Source: Clostridium sp. MCC353
Lineage (GTDB): Bacteria; Bacillota; Clostridia; Lachnospirales; Lachnospiraceae
NCBI RefSeq assembly: GCF_018785315.1
Contig: NZ_WQPN01000039.1
Coordinates: 29,750 to 93,749 of the forward strand
Direction of reading: 5' to 3'
DNA length: 64,000 nt
Shown here: positions 7,682 through 16,274 of the stretch, one piece after another
How the letters are laid out: the number at the start of each line of letters is the position of its first letter
Numbering within the stretch: position 1 is the stretch's first letter
Program-made: the position numbers and the translations under genes
The notes under the pieces: generated by a model
Told to the model about the DNA's origin: nothing
Seen by the model: only the letters and a program-made list of their open reading frames with translations
Databases searched by the model: none

Positions 7682-9601
7682 CTATTCTTCAACCGTAATT
7701 ACAAGCCCTTCCTGATGCCCTTTTCCCATTTTATGCCTGGCTTTTCTATTTTCCACCGTGTCAAATATGATGGAAAAGTCATAATCTTCCGGGTAGAGTT
7801 CAGAAGCTTTTACCTTTAACTTTAGCCTTTTGTGGTTGTATAGCTGTTTTACTTTCTGGATCTGCACCAGCACATTCCCCTGGGCATCCTCTTCTTTCAC
7901 CACAATGCCGATCTTTCCGTCCGGCAGAACGGCTACGCTGTCGCCCCGCCTGAATAAACCGGGGCGCTGCACCAGATCAGTTTTCACTTCCATCTTTTTG
8001 ATTCCCGAAACCTTCACTTTTTCTAAGCGGCTCCGTCCTGTGAGTTCCGGAAGGGTTTGATCCGTCAAGCCTTCCGCCTGGTTTCCATATGCCGCCTTCG
8101 CCGCCTCGGCGATCATATCATCCGGCATTCCCAGCCTTTTCGCTATATAAAGGGCGCAGCTTTCTCCGGTTTCCCCGATTTCCAGACGGTAGAGAGGTTT
8201 TAAGTTTTCCCGGTCAAAGGCCATTCTGGCATTGATGATCTCCTCATGTTTTTCCGCATACGCCTTCACTTCCGGATAATGGGTGGTCACCAAAAACAGG
8301 CATCCGCTCATCCTGAGCTGTTCCAATATGGCAATCGCGATTCCCATCCCTTCCGCCGGATCAGTTCCCGAACCCAGTTCGTCCAGGATAATCAGGCTTT
8401 CCCGGTTCACCCGTTTCAAAATCTCCAGAATCCTGGTGACATGGGCGGAAAATGTGGAAAGATTGTCTTCGATATTCTGGCCGTCTCCGATGTCACAGAG
8501 CACCTGACAGTTCATACAGATATCCGCCGATTCGCAGGGGACGTGAAGGCCGGAACATGCCATCAGGCTCAGAAGGCCCACGGTTTTAATGGCCACCGTC
8601 TTTCCTCCCGTATTGGGCCCTGTAATGATCACTCCCCGGTTCGTTCCTCCGATTGCAAAGTCCAGCGGAACACATTCTTCTTTTCTTATCATGGGATGTC
8701 TGCCTTTTGCTATCCTGATCCGGCGGTCTGTATTGATCACCGGTTCCGCTCCGTTCATCTCCAGGCTCATCCTGCCCTTTGCGAATATAAAATCCAGCTT
8801 TATGACCGTTTTCATGTTCTCTAAAAAAATTTCTTCCCGGTCCGCCGCCATGCCGGTAATTTCATACAGGATTCTGCGCTCTTCACTGTCTTCTGCCAGT
8901 TTTGCCAGGTCGTATTCTTCTTTCAGCCGCCCGACCTGTTCCGGCTCGATAAACAAAGTTGAACCTGTGGCCGAACGGTCTACCACAGCCCCCTGTATCT
9001 TTCCTTTATATTCCTTTTTAACCGGCAGACAGATTCGTCCGTTGCGGGTCACGATGAAGTTCTCCGCCATGCAGTTTTTCTGGGATTTCATCAGTGCTTC
9101 CGCTTTTGCCTTTATTTTCTCTTCCAGCATGACCAGTTCTCTGCGGATATCCCTTAGCGTACCGGAAGCATAATCATCGATCCGCCCGTTTCGTATGGCA
9201 TTTCCGATCACTTCTTCCAGATCTTCCATAGGCGTCAGATTCTCTCTGTAAAAAGCGATTCCGATCTGCTGCTCCACCCCTTTTCTCAGATAATCTCCCA
9301 ATCGCCTGACTGCCGCCAGAAAGGAACCGATTTTCTCCAGGTCTTCCGGAAACAGCATATCTCCCTTCACCGCTTTTAAAATGAGTTCTTCCACTCCATC
9401 CATGGATGGTATGGGCGGAACACCTGCCAGATCCAGCATCTTTCTGGCCTGGGTGGTATCTCTTAAATGTTTCCTCAATTCTGATTCCACCAAAAACGGC
9501 TTCATTTCCAGTATCATCCCTTTTGCCTGCCTGGAATTTGCGAATTCTGACATCTGTTTTAAAATCGTTGTGTAACCTAGTGTCTCATATGTTTTGTTCA
9601 T
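7682..9601 (-). CDS. MutS2-like MutS-family ATPase without Smr domain
   Basis: A 639-residue MutS-family protein. It shows the MutS2-type core and clamp coiled coil (residues ~1-290), Walker A GPNTGGKTVAIKT near residue 325, Walker B LIILDELGSGTDPAEG and the signature THYPEVKAYAE. Classical MutS2 is about 780 residues and ends in a KOW plus Smr nuclease domain. Here the protein ends soon after a KOW-like stretch (FRRGDSVAVLPDGKIGIVV), so the Smr endonuclease is absent. It may be a paralogue acting on recombination intermediates or stalled ribosomes. A GAGAGGA site precedes the ATG. A miniature mobile element lies 38 bases upstream, within the likely promoter or leader. Confidence 0.88.
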   Translation of the reverse strand: MNKTYETLGYTTILKQMSEFANSRQAKGMILEMKPFLVESELRKHLRDTTQARKMLDLAGVPPIPSMDGVEELILKAVKGDMLFPEDLEKIGSFLAAVRRLGDYLRKGVEQQIGIAFYRENLTPMEDLEEVIGNAIRNGRIDDYASGTLRDIRRELVMLEEKIKAKAEALMKSQKNCMAENFIVTRNGRICLPVKKEYKGKIQGAVVDRSATGSTLFIEPEQVGRLKEEYDLAKLAEDSEERRILYEITGMAADREEIFLENMKTVIKLDFIFAKGRMSLEMNGAEPVINTDRRIRIAKGRHPMIRKEECVPLDFAIGGTNRGVIITGPNTGGKTVAIKTVGLLSLMACSGLHVPCESADICMNCQVLCDIGDGQNIEDNLSTFSAHVTRILEILKRVNRESLIILDELGSGTDPAEGMGIAIAILEQLRMSGCLFLVTTHYPEVKAYAEKHEEIINARMAFDRENLKPLYRLEIGETGESCALYIAKRLGMPDDMIAEAAKAAYGNQAEGLTDQTLPELTGRSRLEKVKVSGIKKMEVKTDLVQRPGLFRRGDSVAVLPDGKIGIVVKEEDAQGNVLVQIQKVKQLYNHKRLKLKVKASELYPEDYDFSIIFDTVENRKARHKMGKGHQEGLVITVEE

Positions 9602-9639
9602 TGTATTTTCCTCTCATTCAAACTCTTTTATAATCTGTT

Positions 9640-9790
9640 TGTAACAGTTCAGACGGCGGGAAAATTGATAAAGAAAGCTACGTCAAGCTCGCTTGTAAGC
9701 AGTTTTCTTTATCAGTTTTCACATCGGATAGACATCCAATGCTTCTTGACCGGCCTTTTCGGTCAAGAAGATGAGCCGTCTGAACTGTTA
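9640..9790. mobile_element. IS66-like miniature element, copy A (151 bp, with TSD)
   Basis: Ends are perfect 17-base inverted repeats beginning GTAACAGTTCAGACGGC. The flanks are identical 8-bp direct repeats, ATCTGTTT at 9632-9639 and 9791-9798, a target duplication. The interior folds into three arms: a stem around GATAAAGAAAGC, a CATCGGAT/ATCC arm, and CTTCTTGACCG/CGGTCAAGAAG. No coding sequence is present. An end starting GTAA with an 8-bp duplication fits the IS66 family, which is an inference. It sits just upstream of the MutS2-like gene and may affect its expression. Confidence 0.85.
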
Positions 9791-9817
9791 CATCTGTTTT
9801 TACATGAAAAATGGAAA

Positions 9818-10055
9818 ATAAAAAAACCTATGGACATCCATAAACAGGGAATGCCGCATAGGTTTATCTCGAATCCGCTATTGCATATCTGTCATGGACT
9901 GACGGTACACAAACAAAAGGAATCTTTTACAAGTTCCTCCGGCTTTCTTACCATCTTCATAGATTAATTATTTTCCATAACAAATACAATTAACAAAAAG
10001 ACACCTCTCTCTCAATTTCTGTACCTACAATATCATTAGATTAAAAATTTGTCAA
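9818..10055 (-). ncRNA. Orphan ~200-nt transcription unit with own promoter and terminator
   Basis: On the minus strand, TTGACA (10050-10055), 17 bases and TATTGT (10027-10032) form a good promoter. About 160 bases later AAACCTATG (9864-9856) pairs with CATAGGTTT (9831-9823), followed by U7. The predicted RNA (~10020 to 9818) lies between mobile-element copies A and B and upstream of the MutS2-like gene. I found no convincing coding frame. A 22-codon frame starting at 9960 has no suitably placed ribosome site. It could be an independent small RNA or an unrecognised attenuator leader of the MutS2-like gene; I do not recognise a riboswitch class. Confidence 0.5.
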
Positions 10056-10069
10056 TCACCAAAATAAGC

Positions 10070-10220
10070 GTAACAGTTCAGACGGCGGGAAAATTGATAA
10101 AGAAAGCAGCGTCAAGCTCGCTTGTAAGCAGCTTTCTTTATCAATTTTCACATCGGATGGACATCCGGTGCTTCTTGACCGGCTTTTTCGGTCAAGAAGA
10201 TAAGCCGTCTGAACTGTTAC
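10070..10220. mobile_element. IS66-like miniature element, copy B (151 bp)
   Basis: The same length as copy A, differing at about nine positions, with identical 17-base terminal inverted repeats. Its interior stems are more perfect than in copy A (GATAAAGAAAGC with GCTTTCTTTATC; GACATCCGGTG with CATCGGATG; CTTCTTGACCG with CGGTCAAGAAG). The flanks AAATAAGC and TATCTGCC do not match, so the target duplication is lost or recombined. Its first base overlaps the TAG stop codon of yjdF on the opposite strand. Confidence 0.8.
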
Positions 10221-10639
10221 TATCTGCCTCTATGCTTTTCTTTCTTTTTCTGCTGTTTTAACTGGAACTGGCGCTGCCGGTCCTCTTCTTTCTGTTCACG
10301 GCTGAAATGCTTTCGTTCCGCTTTTGCCTGTTCCTGCTGTAATTTCAATGCCTGCTGGGATTTCGTGCCCGTCCCGGTTCCATCTGCTTCAAGCTGTTTT
10401 TTGATCATGCGCTGCATTCGTTTTGGATTAATCCTGCTCTCCGTCTCCTTCTCAATCTCTACCGGAGGGCTGAATCGAAGGTTTTTCCAGTTCTGCAGCA
10501 GAAATTGGTAAACCTCATAATCCTTTGGTTCTGGCCCGAATATGATCTTGCCCGCTTCCAGCCGGCCATCCAAAATACGTTCATAAACTCCAATCCACAG
10601 GGCGCCATTGTAATAAACTGTCAGTCTGCTTTTTTGCAT
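10220..10639 (-). CDS. yjdF: YjdF family protein
   Basis: A 139-residue cytosolic protein matching the YjdF/DUF2992 family: a beta-rich N-terminal half beginning QKSRLTVYYNGALWIGVYE, and a highly charged Lys/Gln/Glu-rich helical tail. The biochemical function is unknown. In Bacillus the gene is often under a riboswitch sensing aza-aromatic compounds, which suggests a role in handling toxic heteroaromatics. The ATG at 10639 is supported by GCGAGGAG 8 bases upstream. Upstream in-frame codons lie within the leader. The stop codon TAG is completed by the end of miniature element copy B, so the C terminus may have been altered by that insertion. Confidence 0.85.
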   Translation of the reverse strand: MQKSRLTVYYNGALWIGVYERILDGRLEAGKIIFGPEPKDYEVYQFLLQNWKNLRFSPPVEIEKETESRINPKRMQRMIKKQLEADGTGTGTKSQQALKLQQEQAKAERKHFSREQKEEDRQRQFQLKQQKKKEKHRGR

Positions 10640-10800
10640 AATAAATACTCCTCGCTTTTTACAGCAAAGAATGGACAACCGAGGAGGCAGGTTACTGACA
10701 GATAAAAGCTGCGCCCGGACTACCGGCCGGGACTGTGTTTTTTTCTTTGCGTTATTTAGTTTTCACTCATATTTTAACTCATACTCTTTCACTTTACAAG
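10640..10800 (-). promoter_or_regulatory. Structured yjdF leader, candidate yjdF-motif riboswitch
   Basis: The ~160-base minus-strand leader contains a GC-rich stem and an anti-ribosome-site. CTCCTCG in the leader (10686-10680) is exactly complementary to CGAGGAG (10654-10648), the yjdF ribosome site. Such pairing would block translation until a ligand refolds the leader. The yjdF context makes an aza-aromatic-sensing yjdF-motif RNA likely, but I could not match its consensus from memory. Confidence 0.5.
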
Positions 10801-10816
10801 TATTGTTTCGTACCAT

Positions 10817-10860
10817 AAGAAGGCCGGAACTGGAGCTGCTTTCCCAATTCCGGCCTTCTT
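10817..10860 (-). terminator. Terminator after the GntR gene
   Basis: AAGAAGGCCGGAA (10817-10829) pairs perfectly with TTCCGGCCTTCTT (10848-10860). It ends the sulfatase/transporter operon on the minus strand and separates it from the yjdF leader; the symmetric ends could also stop plus-strand transcription. Confidence 0.8.
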
Positions 10861-10877
10861 TCCGGCATATCATATTC

Positions 10878-11555
10878 TTATTCCTCAAAAAAACCCTGAA
10901 AATCATTCTCCCTAGATCGTAACATATGATCTTTCACCGCCTTGGAAAATGCCTCTTTCCCCTTTTTTAACGCCAGAGTCTCCACGATTTCTGCGTGGTT
11001 ATTGATAAACTGGGATATTTTGAATTCCTTTCCCTTCTTAGCGTAAGACTGTAGCAGGAGCACACGGAAATTGATCGCTTCCCACATATCCAGCATCACC
11101 TTATTCTTTGAAAACTCTATGATGCTTCTGTGCAGCTTCGCATCATTGATCAGCAGAGTGTAGAGATCATTGGTTCTTTCATACTCCTGGCTGGCTGTTA
11201 TGACGATATTTTTCAGGTAATCCGGATCGGTTTCCAGAAAATTGTCATAGGCGTACAGAGCGCACTCCGGTTCCAGCATCGTCCTGCATACGGACATATC
11301 GGACACCAGCTTTGAAGTGATCTTCGTGACATAGCTGCCTTTATACGGATAGACTTCGATCAGGCCTTCCTTTGAAAGCTGCATAAATGCATGACGGACC
11401 GGAGTGATGCTCACATTCAGCTTTTTCGCTATATCGATCTCGACCAGGCGTTCACCCTGCGCCAGCTCACGCGTAATGATCGCTTTTCTCAAGACCTCCG
11501 TCACATAATCGGAAGTGCTTCTCTTCATAGCATCTGCATCTATATTTACACCCAT
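10878..11555 (-). CDS. GntR-family (FCD-domain) transcriptional regulator
   Basis: A 225-residue regulator with an N-terminal winged helix (residues ~10-75, IAKKLNVSITPVRHAFMQLSKEGLIEV) and an all-helical FCD ligand-binding domain (residues ~85-220) with the metal-site His/Asp positions near LHRSIIEF and NHAEIVETL. FCD regulators usually repress carboxylate, sugar-acid or amino-acid catabolic operons. The ATG at 11555 is served by GGGAGAG; an upstream GTG overlaps that site. It is the last gene of the tctCBA-sulfatase operon and probably controls it through the 32-bp palindrome at 17921. Confidence 0.88.
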   Translation of the reverse strand: MGVNIDADAMKRSTSDYVTEVLRKAIITRELAQGERLVEIDIAKKLNVSITPVRHAFMQLSKEGLIEVYPYKGSYVTKITSKLVSDMSVCRTMLEPECALYAYDNFLETDPDYLKNIVITASQEYERTNDLYTLLINDAKLHRSIIEFSKNKVMLDMWEAINFRVLLLQSYAKKGKEFKISQFINNHAEIVETLALKKGKEAFSKAVKDHMLRSRENDFQGFFEE

Positions 11556-11712
11556 CTTGTATATCTCTCCCACTAATTAATAATTTGGCATCCACCTATC
11601 CATCTAAAAGCGGCCATTAATTCCATGTATTGCCATTTCTTCCAATTATAACACAACTTATGCTCTTTTCAACCGCAGATCGGGAAAAGAACCGCCGGAC
11701 GGCTTATGTGCT

Positions 11713-11742
11713 GTAACAGTTCATACCTGTCTGAACTGTTAC
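11713..11742. mobile_element. IS66-like 30-bp mini element, copy C
   Basis: A 30-bp unit: GTAACAGTTCATAC, two bases, GTCTGAACTGTTAC. The flanking 8-mers TATGTGCT (11705-11712) and TATATGCT (11743-11750) match at 7 of 8 positions, a decayed target duplication. Insertion coincides with the sulfatase stop codon: the present TAG is formed with the element's first base, whereas joining the flanks without the element gives TAA at the same codon. Confidence 0.75.
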
Positions 11743-13163
11743 TATATGCTGTACTCCCGGTTTAAATCCGTGCCTGCCGGATAGATGACCGGCGCCTGTT
11801 CCCCAGCCCGTTCCATCCGGGAAATAAGGCGTTCCCGAAGATAACTTCTGATCTGGCCGTACTCTGGATTCAAAACCAGATTATCCGCTTCCACCGGATC
11901 TTTTACCAGATCAAACAGATATTGTTCCACATAACTGTCACTGTCCGCCCTGCATTTGGGAATCATTTCATAATGATACTGATGTCCTGAAAATTCCTCA
12001 TTCATGCGCAGCACAGGCTGCTTGTGAGGCGCCCAGACACAGTATTTATAGCGTTTTGTCCGGATTCCGCGGGCGCAGTCCGTCTCAGAAATCTGGTAAA
12101 AGATCTCTTCCTGCCACGGTTCGTCGTCATGCAGCAGGTGGAGAAGCGAACGCTCGGGCATGTACTCCGGAACCGGCAGGCCAGCCAGCTCCATCACCAT
12201 CGGAGGCAGGTTGATCAGACTGACCAGATCCGTATAAGTCTTCCCGCCCCTGAATTCACCCCCGCGGATGATGAGCGGAATGCGCAGACAGTTTTCAAAG
12301 CACTGCCTCTTATATTCCCCTTCCCTGGTTTTAAAATGGTTTCCATGATCGCTGGTATAGACGATGATCGTGTCCTCGTACATGCCTTTTTCCTTTAAAA
12401 CATCCACAATCCGCCCCAGATTATAATCCAGACTGCTGCACTGCCCCAGATAATCCGGGTAATTCTGCTTCCAGTCACCTTCAAACTCTCCGCACAGAAG
12501 ATCCTCGGGCACCTCATAATCCCGGAACCGCGCCTTAGACCCGGCTGGCCCCTCATAACGGCCATGGTCATTCTGCTGATGGGGTTCTATGTAGGAAATG
12601 AATAATAAAAATGGATCTTCCGCTGCCTTATTTTGCAGATAATCCACTGCATAATCCGTAATACAGTCCGCCCGGTAGCCGGTGAATTCCATCTTTCGCC
12701 CTTCTTTATCGTACACATATCCATTGTACCCATGGCTTGTGGCCTCCAGCACATCCGCTATAGCCAGATAATCCTCATATCCTCCGCAGCGCTCCAAAGG
12801 GATCGGGGACGTGGCGTACAAATGCTCTCCTGGTTTATGCCGGTCGGACGCCAGATGCCATTTCCCCACATATGCGGTTTCGTATCCGGCCCGTTTCAAT
12901 TGTTTCGCTATGGTATCCATGTTCACATCCAGGGCCCGCCCGTTGGTATAACAGCCGGTGTCTGTGGCATACCGTCCGGTCTGCAGACAGGAACGGGCCG
13001 GGCCGCATACCGGCTGGCAGGTGAAGGCATATTCAAATTTTATTCCTTCTTTTGCAAGACGGTCCAGATTCGGCGTAACGTTCAGCTTCTGTCCGTAGCA
13101 GCCGGCCGTATCATACCGCTGCTGGTCGGTAAAGAAAAATAATATATTAGGTTTCGAACTCAT
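11742..13163 (-). CDS. Sulfatase (arylsulfatase A-like)
   Basis: A 473-residue sulfatase. The N terminus KPNILFFFTDQQRYD holds the first metal-binding aspartates. CGPARS at about residue 55 is the C-x-P-x-R motif whose cysteine is converted to formylglycine, and TGRYATDTG follows it. HWLA-type and DHG (YTSDHGNHF) metal ligands are also present. There is no signal peptide, so it acts in the cytosol on imported sulfate esters. The ATG at 13163 follows GAGGAGGG. It sits 13 bases after the second sulfatase. A maturase radical-SAM enzyme must be encoded outside the window. A 30-bp mobile element abuts the stop codon. Confidence 0.9.
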   Translation of the reverse strand: MSSKPNILFFFTDQQRYDTAGCYGQKLNVTPNLDRLAKEGIKFEYAFTCQPVCGPARSCLQTGRYATDTGCYTNGRALDVNMDTIAKQLKRAGYETAYVGKWHLASDRHKPGEHLYATSPIPLERCGGYEDYLAIADVLEATSHGYNGYVYDKEGRKMEFTGYRADCITDYAVDYLQNKAAEDPFLLFISYIEPHQQNDHGRYEGPAGSKARFRDYEVPEDLLCGEFEGDWKQNYPDYLGQCSSLDYNLGRIVDVLKEKGMYEDTIIVYTSDHGNHFKTREGEYKRQCFENCLRIPLIIRGGEFRGGKTYTDLVSLINLPPMVMELAGLPVPEYMPERSLLHLLHDDEPWQEEIFYQISETDCARGIRTKRYKYCVWAPHKQPVLRMNEEFSGHQYHYEMIPKCRADSDSYVEQYLFDLVKDPVEADNLVLNPEYGQIRSYLRERLISRMERAGEQAPVIYPAGTDLNREYSI

Positions 13164-13176
13164 TGTCTGCCCTCCT

Positions 13177-14676
13177 CTATTCCAAATGTTCCATATACTC
13201 CAAAAGCCCCAGGCGCTCATACTGTTCTTCCGGCGCATCATTTTCCTTCATGGCCTTTATCAGTTTATGGATCATGCGCTCCTCCAACGCCCTGTCCTTG
13301 ATCTGGTTCAGCTGATGGATGTCATTTACCTGATCATAGAGCATAGTCCCCTGCTGATAGGATTCGATACCGATTCCGATATTCTTAGGCCGTCCGAAAA
13401 ACTGCATGCGCAGGACTTTCATTCCTTTGGTAAATGACAAGGGACCGGTCAGCTCCGCTGTTTTCAATTCTCTCTCCGTCATAAAACTGGCATTTGACAT
13501 TGGCATCAGCGTATAGGAAAAGACCGGCTGGTTTTCTTCCGATACAGGGGCTCTCATGTACACATATTCCCCGTCGGTACAGCAGATATGGGCTCCGTGA
13601 AGTCCATACAGAGCTGTCTCACGCACCGGGCTGTCCTCTTTTATCACTTCATCCAGAGGCCTGCCCATCATATCCTTTGGTATTTTAACCCCGAAATACC
13701 GGAGCAGCGTAGGCGCGAAATCGATCATCTGTACCACAGACCGCCGCCGTTCTCCCCTGATCCCATACCTGGGGTCCCAGATATAGAGAGGGGTATGGGC
13801 TACTTCGTTAAAGTACGGCGCTCTGTTTTTCGCCCACCAGCCGTGCTCCCCCAAAAGGAAACCGTGGTCGGTACACACGATCAGCATGGTATCTTCCCAC
13901 ATCTGATGATCGTCCATATAATCGAGCACCCTGCCCAATTGGCGGTCACACATGCTGAGGGACGCCGCATAGAGCCTGCGCACATGGTCGATTTCCTCCG
14001 GTGATTCTGTCACCTGCTTGTAATCCGGCCAGTCAAATTCCGGGCCATCGTATTCATGGGTATACAGATCTCCGTATTCTTTGGGAGAAAAGAAGGGTTC
14101 ATGGGGGTCAAACGCCTCAATCTGCAGAAACCAGTTATCCTTCTCCCGGTTGGTCTCCAAAAATTCCAGCCCCAGGTCGAATGTCTGAACTGCACACGGC
14201 TTTCCCCTGCTTAAATACTCTTTATTTACATAGTAATGAGGCGTATAAAAGATATTGCGCCCAATCCTGTTCTCAGGAATATCGGGGCCTCCCACCAATC
14301 CCTTCCAGGGATCTCCTTCTTGTCCACGCACGCCTTCCCAGGAGCTGTAGCGGGTATGATAGGTGGCTCCCCCGTCCTCCCAGTAATGGTAGTGGTCGGT
14401 TACCAGATGGGTGTAGACACCGTGTTCTTTTAACAGCTCCGGCATGGAGTCGTCAAAAGGTTCCAGCGGCCCCCATGGACGGTGCAGAAAATTATACCGC
14501 CCCGTGTGAAGCTCCCGGCGGGCGGGCATACACGGCATGCTGCCCACAAAGCTGTTGTCAAATACTGCTGTGCGCTCCTGCAGGCGGGTGAAATTGGGCG
14601 TATGAGTCCAGTCACACCCATAGGTGGACAGCATTCTTCTGTTCAATGAATCAAACATAACCATGATCGCTTTCAA
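13177..14676 (-). CDS. Sulfatase family protein
   Basis: A 499-residue alkaline-phosphatase-superfamily sulfatase. MFDSLNRRMLSTYGCDW contains the metal-binding Asp. CMPARRELHTGR near residue 50 carries the C-x-P-x-R formylglycine motif, and CTDHGFLLGEHGWW supplies the downstream Asp-His metal ligands. It lacks a signal peptide and is thus cytosolic. The start appears to be TTG at 14676 (AAAGGAAAGAG 6-10 bases upstream); an ATG four codons later is an alternative. It lies between tctA and the other sulfatase on the same strand with tight spacing. Its sequence differs clearly from the neighbouring sulfatase, so the two probably attack different bonds or substrates. Confidence 0.88.
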   Translation of the reverse strand: MKAIMVMFDSLNRRMLSTYGCDWTHTPNFTRLQERTAVFDNSFVGSMPCMPARRELHTGRYNFLHRPWGPLEPFDDSMPELLKEHGVYTHLVTDHYHYWEDGGATYHTRYSSWEGVRGQEGDPWKGLVGGPDIPENRIGRNIFYTPHYYVNKEYLSRGKPCAVQTFDLGLEFLETNREKDNWFLQIEAFDPHEPFFSPKEYGDLYTHEYDGPEFDWPDYKQVTESPEEIDHVRRLYAASLSMCDRQLGRVLDYMDDHQMWEDTMLIVCTDHGFLLGEHGWWAKNRAPYFNEVAHTPLYIWDPRYGIRGERRRSVVQMIDFAPTLLRYFGVKIPKDMMGRPLDEVIKEDSPVRETALYGLHGAHICCTDGEYVYMRAPVSEENQPVFSYTLMPMSNASFMTERELKTAELTGPLSFTKGMKVLRMQFFGRPKNIGIGIESYQQGTMLYDQVNDIHQLNQIKDRALEERMIHKLIKAMKENDAPEEQYERLGLLEYMEHLE

Positions 14677-14706
14677 TTTTTTCTCTTTCCTTTCCTGGAG
14701 CGTGTT

Positions 14707-16260
14707 TTATTCCTCCGTTTTGTTTAAGCACCCATCTGCTTCGTTCATGGATTTTTCGGCTGCTTCTGTCAGCAGCTCTTCCACACTCTTCTTGGATGTC
14801 TCCTGCAGGGTTTTCCACACGGATACCGCCATCAGAAGAAAAGTTACCAGCAGAAACGCCACACTGATGGGCCTGGTGAAAAATATGGAAAAGCTCCCTC
14901 CCGACATGACCAGGGACTGGCGCAGATTCCGCTCCGCTAAACTGCCCAGCACCATGGAGATGACAAGCGGGGTCATTGGGAAATCCAGCCTCGATAAGAC
15001 ATAGCACAGAATCCCGAAAACAAGGGTAACTTTCACATCGAATACCGTGTTATTCACGGCAAATGATCCCAGAACACATAAAACCATGATCAGCGCTACC
15101 AGAACGTTGGCCGGTATTTTCGTGACATTGACGAAAAAGCGGCAGAAAAAACGGCCCTCAAACAACATCAGGATGTTGATAATGAGCAAACCTCCCATAA
15201 TCGCGTAGACCCAGTACACATTTTCCGTAAATAAGGTGGGTCCCGGCACGATTCCCTGCATCATCAGAGCCCCGATCAGGATAGCGGTCACGCTGTCGCC
15301 CGGTATTCCCAGGGTCAGAAGCGGGATCAGGGTAGCGCCTGTGACCGCATTATTGGCGGTTTCCGATGCGATTACCCCCTCTATGTTTCCCTTTCCAAAA
15401 GTCTCCGGCTCCCTGGACGCTCTCTTCGCTTCGTTATAAGCCAGAAATGAGGAAATTGCCGCTCCTGTGCCTGGCACAGCCCCGATAAATGTGCCGATAC
15501 AGGAAGATTTAAGAATCGTCTTCCAGTAAGACAGGATATCTTTAATCTTCAGATTGGCCTTGCTGTAGCCAGCAACCGTTCCCGATGTCTGATCTCCGTC
15601 TCTCATTTTGGCGAACAACTCTGTCAGCGCAAATGCTCCCAGCATGGCGGGAACCAGAGCGATCCCGCTGCTCAGACTGGTGAATCCAAAGGTAAAACGG
15701 GTCACCCCTTCGATGGGATCGATGCCGATCATGGTGATCAGCAGGCCTATGGAAGCCATCATCAGCCCTTTAAAAGCATTTTTGCTGGTGGCGGTGGAGA
15801 TCACGGTCAGGCCAAAAAGCGCCAGTGAAAAATATTCCGGGGACCCGAATCTGAGCGCGGCCGAAGCCAGCTTAGGTGCGAAGAACATCAGCATGGCACA
15901 ACTGAAGACACCCCCGATCACGGAGCTGACCAATGCCGCATACAGAGCATTTCCACCTTCCCCTCTTCGGGCTAGCGGATAGCCGTCCAAAACCGTTGCG
16001 GCTGAGGCCGGCGTTCCCGGAGCTTTGATCAGAACGGCGGTGATGGACCCTCCGTAAATTCCTCCGCAGTACACTGCCAAAAGGGTGAGCATGCCGGTGA
16101 TCGAGTCCATACCAAAGGTCAGCGGCAGCAATATGGCAACTCCCATGGTAGCCGTCAGCCCCGGAAGAGCGCCTATAATGATTCCGGCCGCCATGCCAAG
16201 GAGCATGAATAACAGGTTCGTCGCGGTAAAAATCGTTTTTAACACATATAACGCGTCCAT
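14707..16260 (-). CDS. tctA: Tripartite tricarboxylate transporter, large permease TctA
   Basis: A 517-residue membrane protein with about 11-12 helices and the TctA signature GIIIGALPGLTATMGVAILL near the N terminus. A second copy of the glycine-rich motif comes after the mid-point (GAVPGTGAAISSFLAYNEAK). TctA is the main channel subunit of TTT systems, which use a periplasmic or lipoprotein binding protein and ion gradients to import carboxylates. AAGGAGG precedes the ATG. It is third in the tctC-tctB-tctA order (14-base gap after tctB), followed by two sulfatases, suggesting import of a sulfated or carboxylated substrate. Confidence 0.92.
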   Translation of the reverse strand: MDALYVLKTIFTATNLLFMLLGMAAGIIIGALPGLTATMGVAILLPLTFGMDSITGMLTLLAVYCGGIYGGSITAVLIKAPGTPASAATVLDGYPLARRGEGGNALYAALVSSVIGGVFSCAMLMFFAPKLASAALRFGSPEYFSLALFGLTVISTATSKNAFKGLMMASIGLLITMIGIDPIEGVTRFTFGFTSLSSGIALVPAMLGAFALTELFAKMRDGDQTSGTVAGYSKANLKIKDILSYWKTILKSSCIGTFIGAVPGTGAAISSFLAYNEAKRASREPETFGKGNIEGVIASETANNAVTGATLIPLLTLGIPGDSVTAILIGALMMQGIVPGPTLFTENVYWVYAIMGGLLIINILMLFEGRFFCRFFVNVTKIPANVLVALIMVLCVLGSFAVNNTVFDVKVTLVFGILCYVLSRLDFPMTPLVISMVLGSLAERNLRQSLVMSGGSFSIFFTRPISVAFLLVTFLLMAVSVWKTLQETSKKSVEELLTEAAEKSMNEADGCLNKTEE

Positions 16261-16274
16261 TTTTCCTCCTTAAA

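Noticed and set aside
9890-9960. A 22-codon peptide (MKMVRKPEELVKDSFCLCTV...) in the orphan transcription unit
   Set aside because: No ribosome site at proper spacing; the GGAGGAA lies inside the frame. It could be real, but the sequence does not support it.
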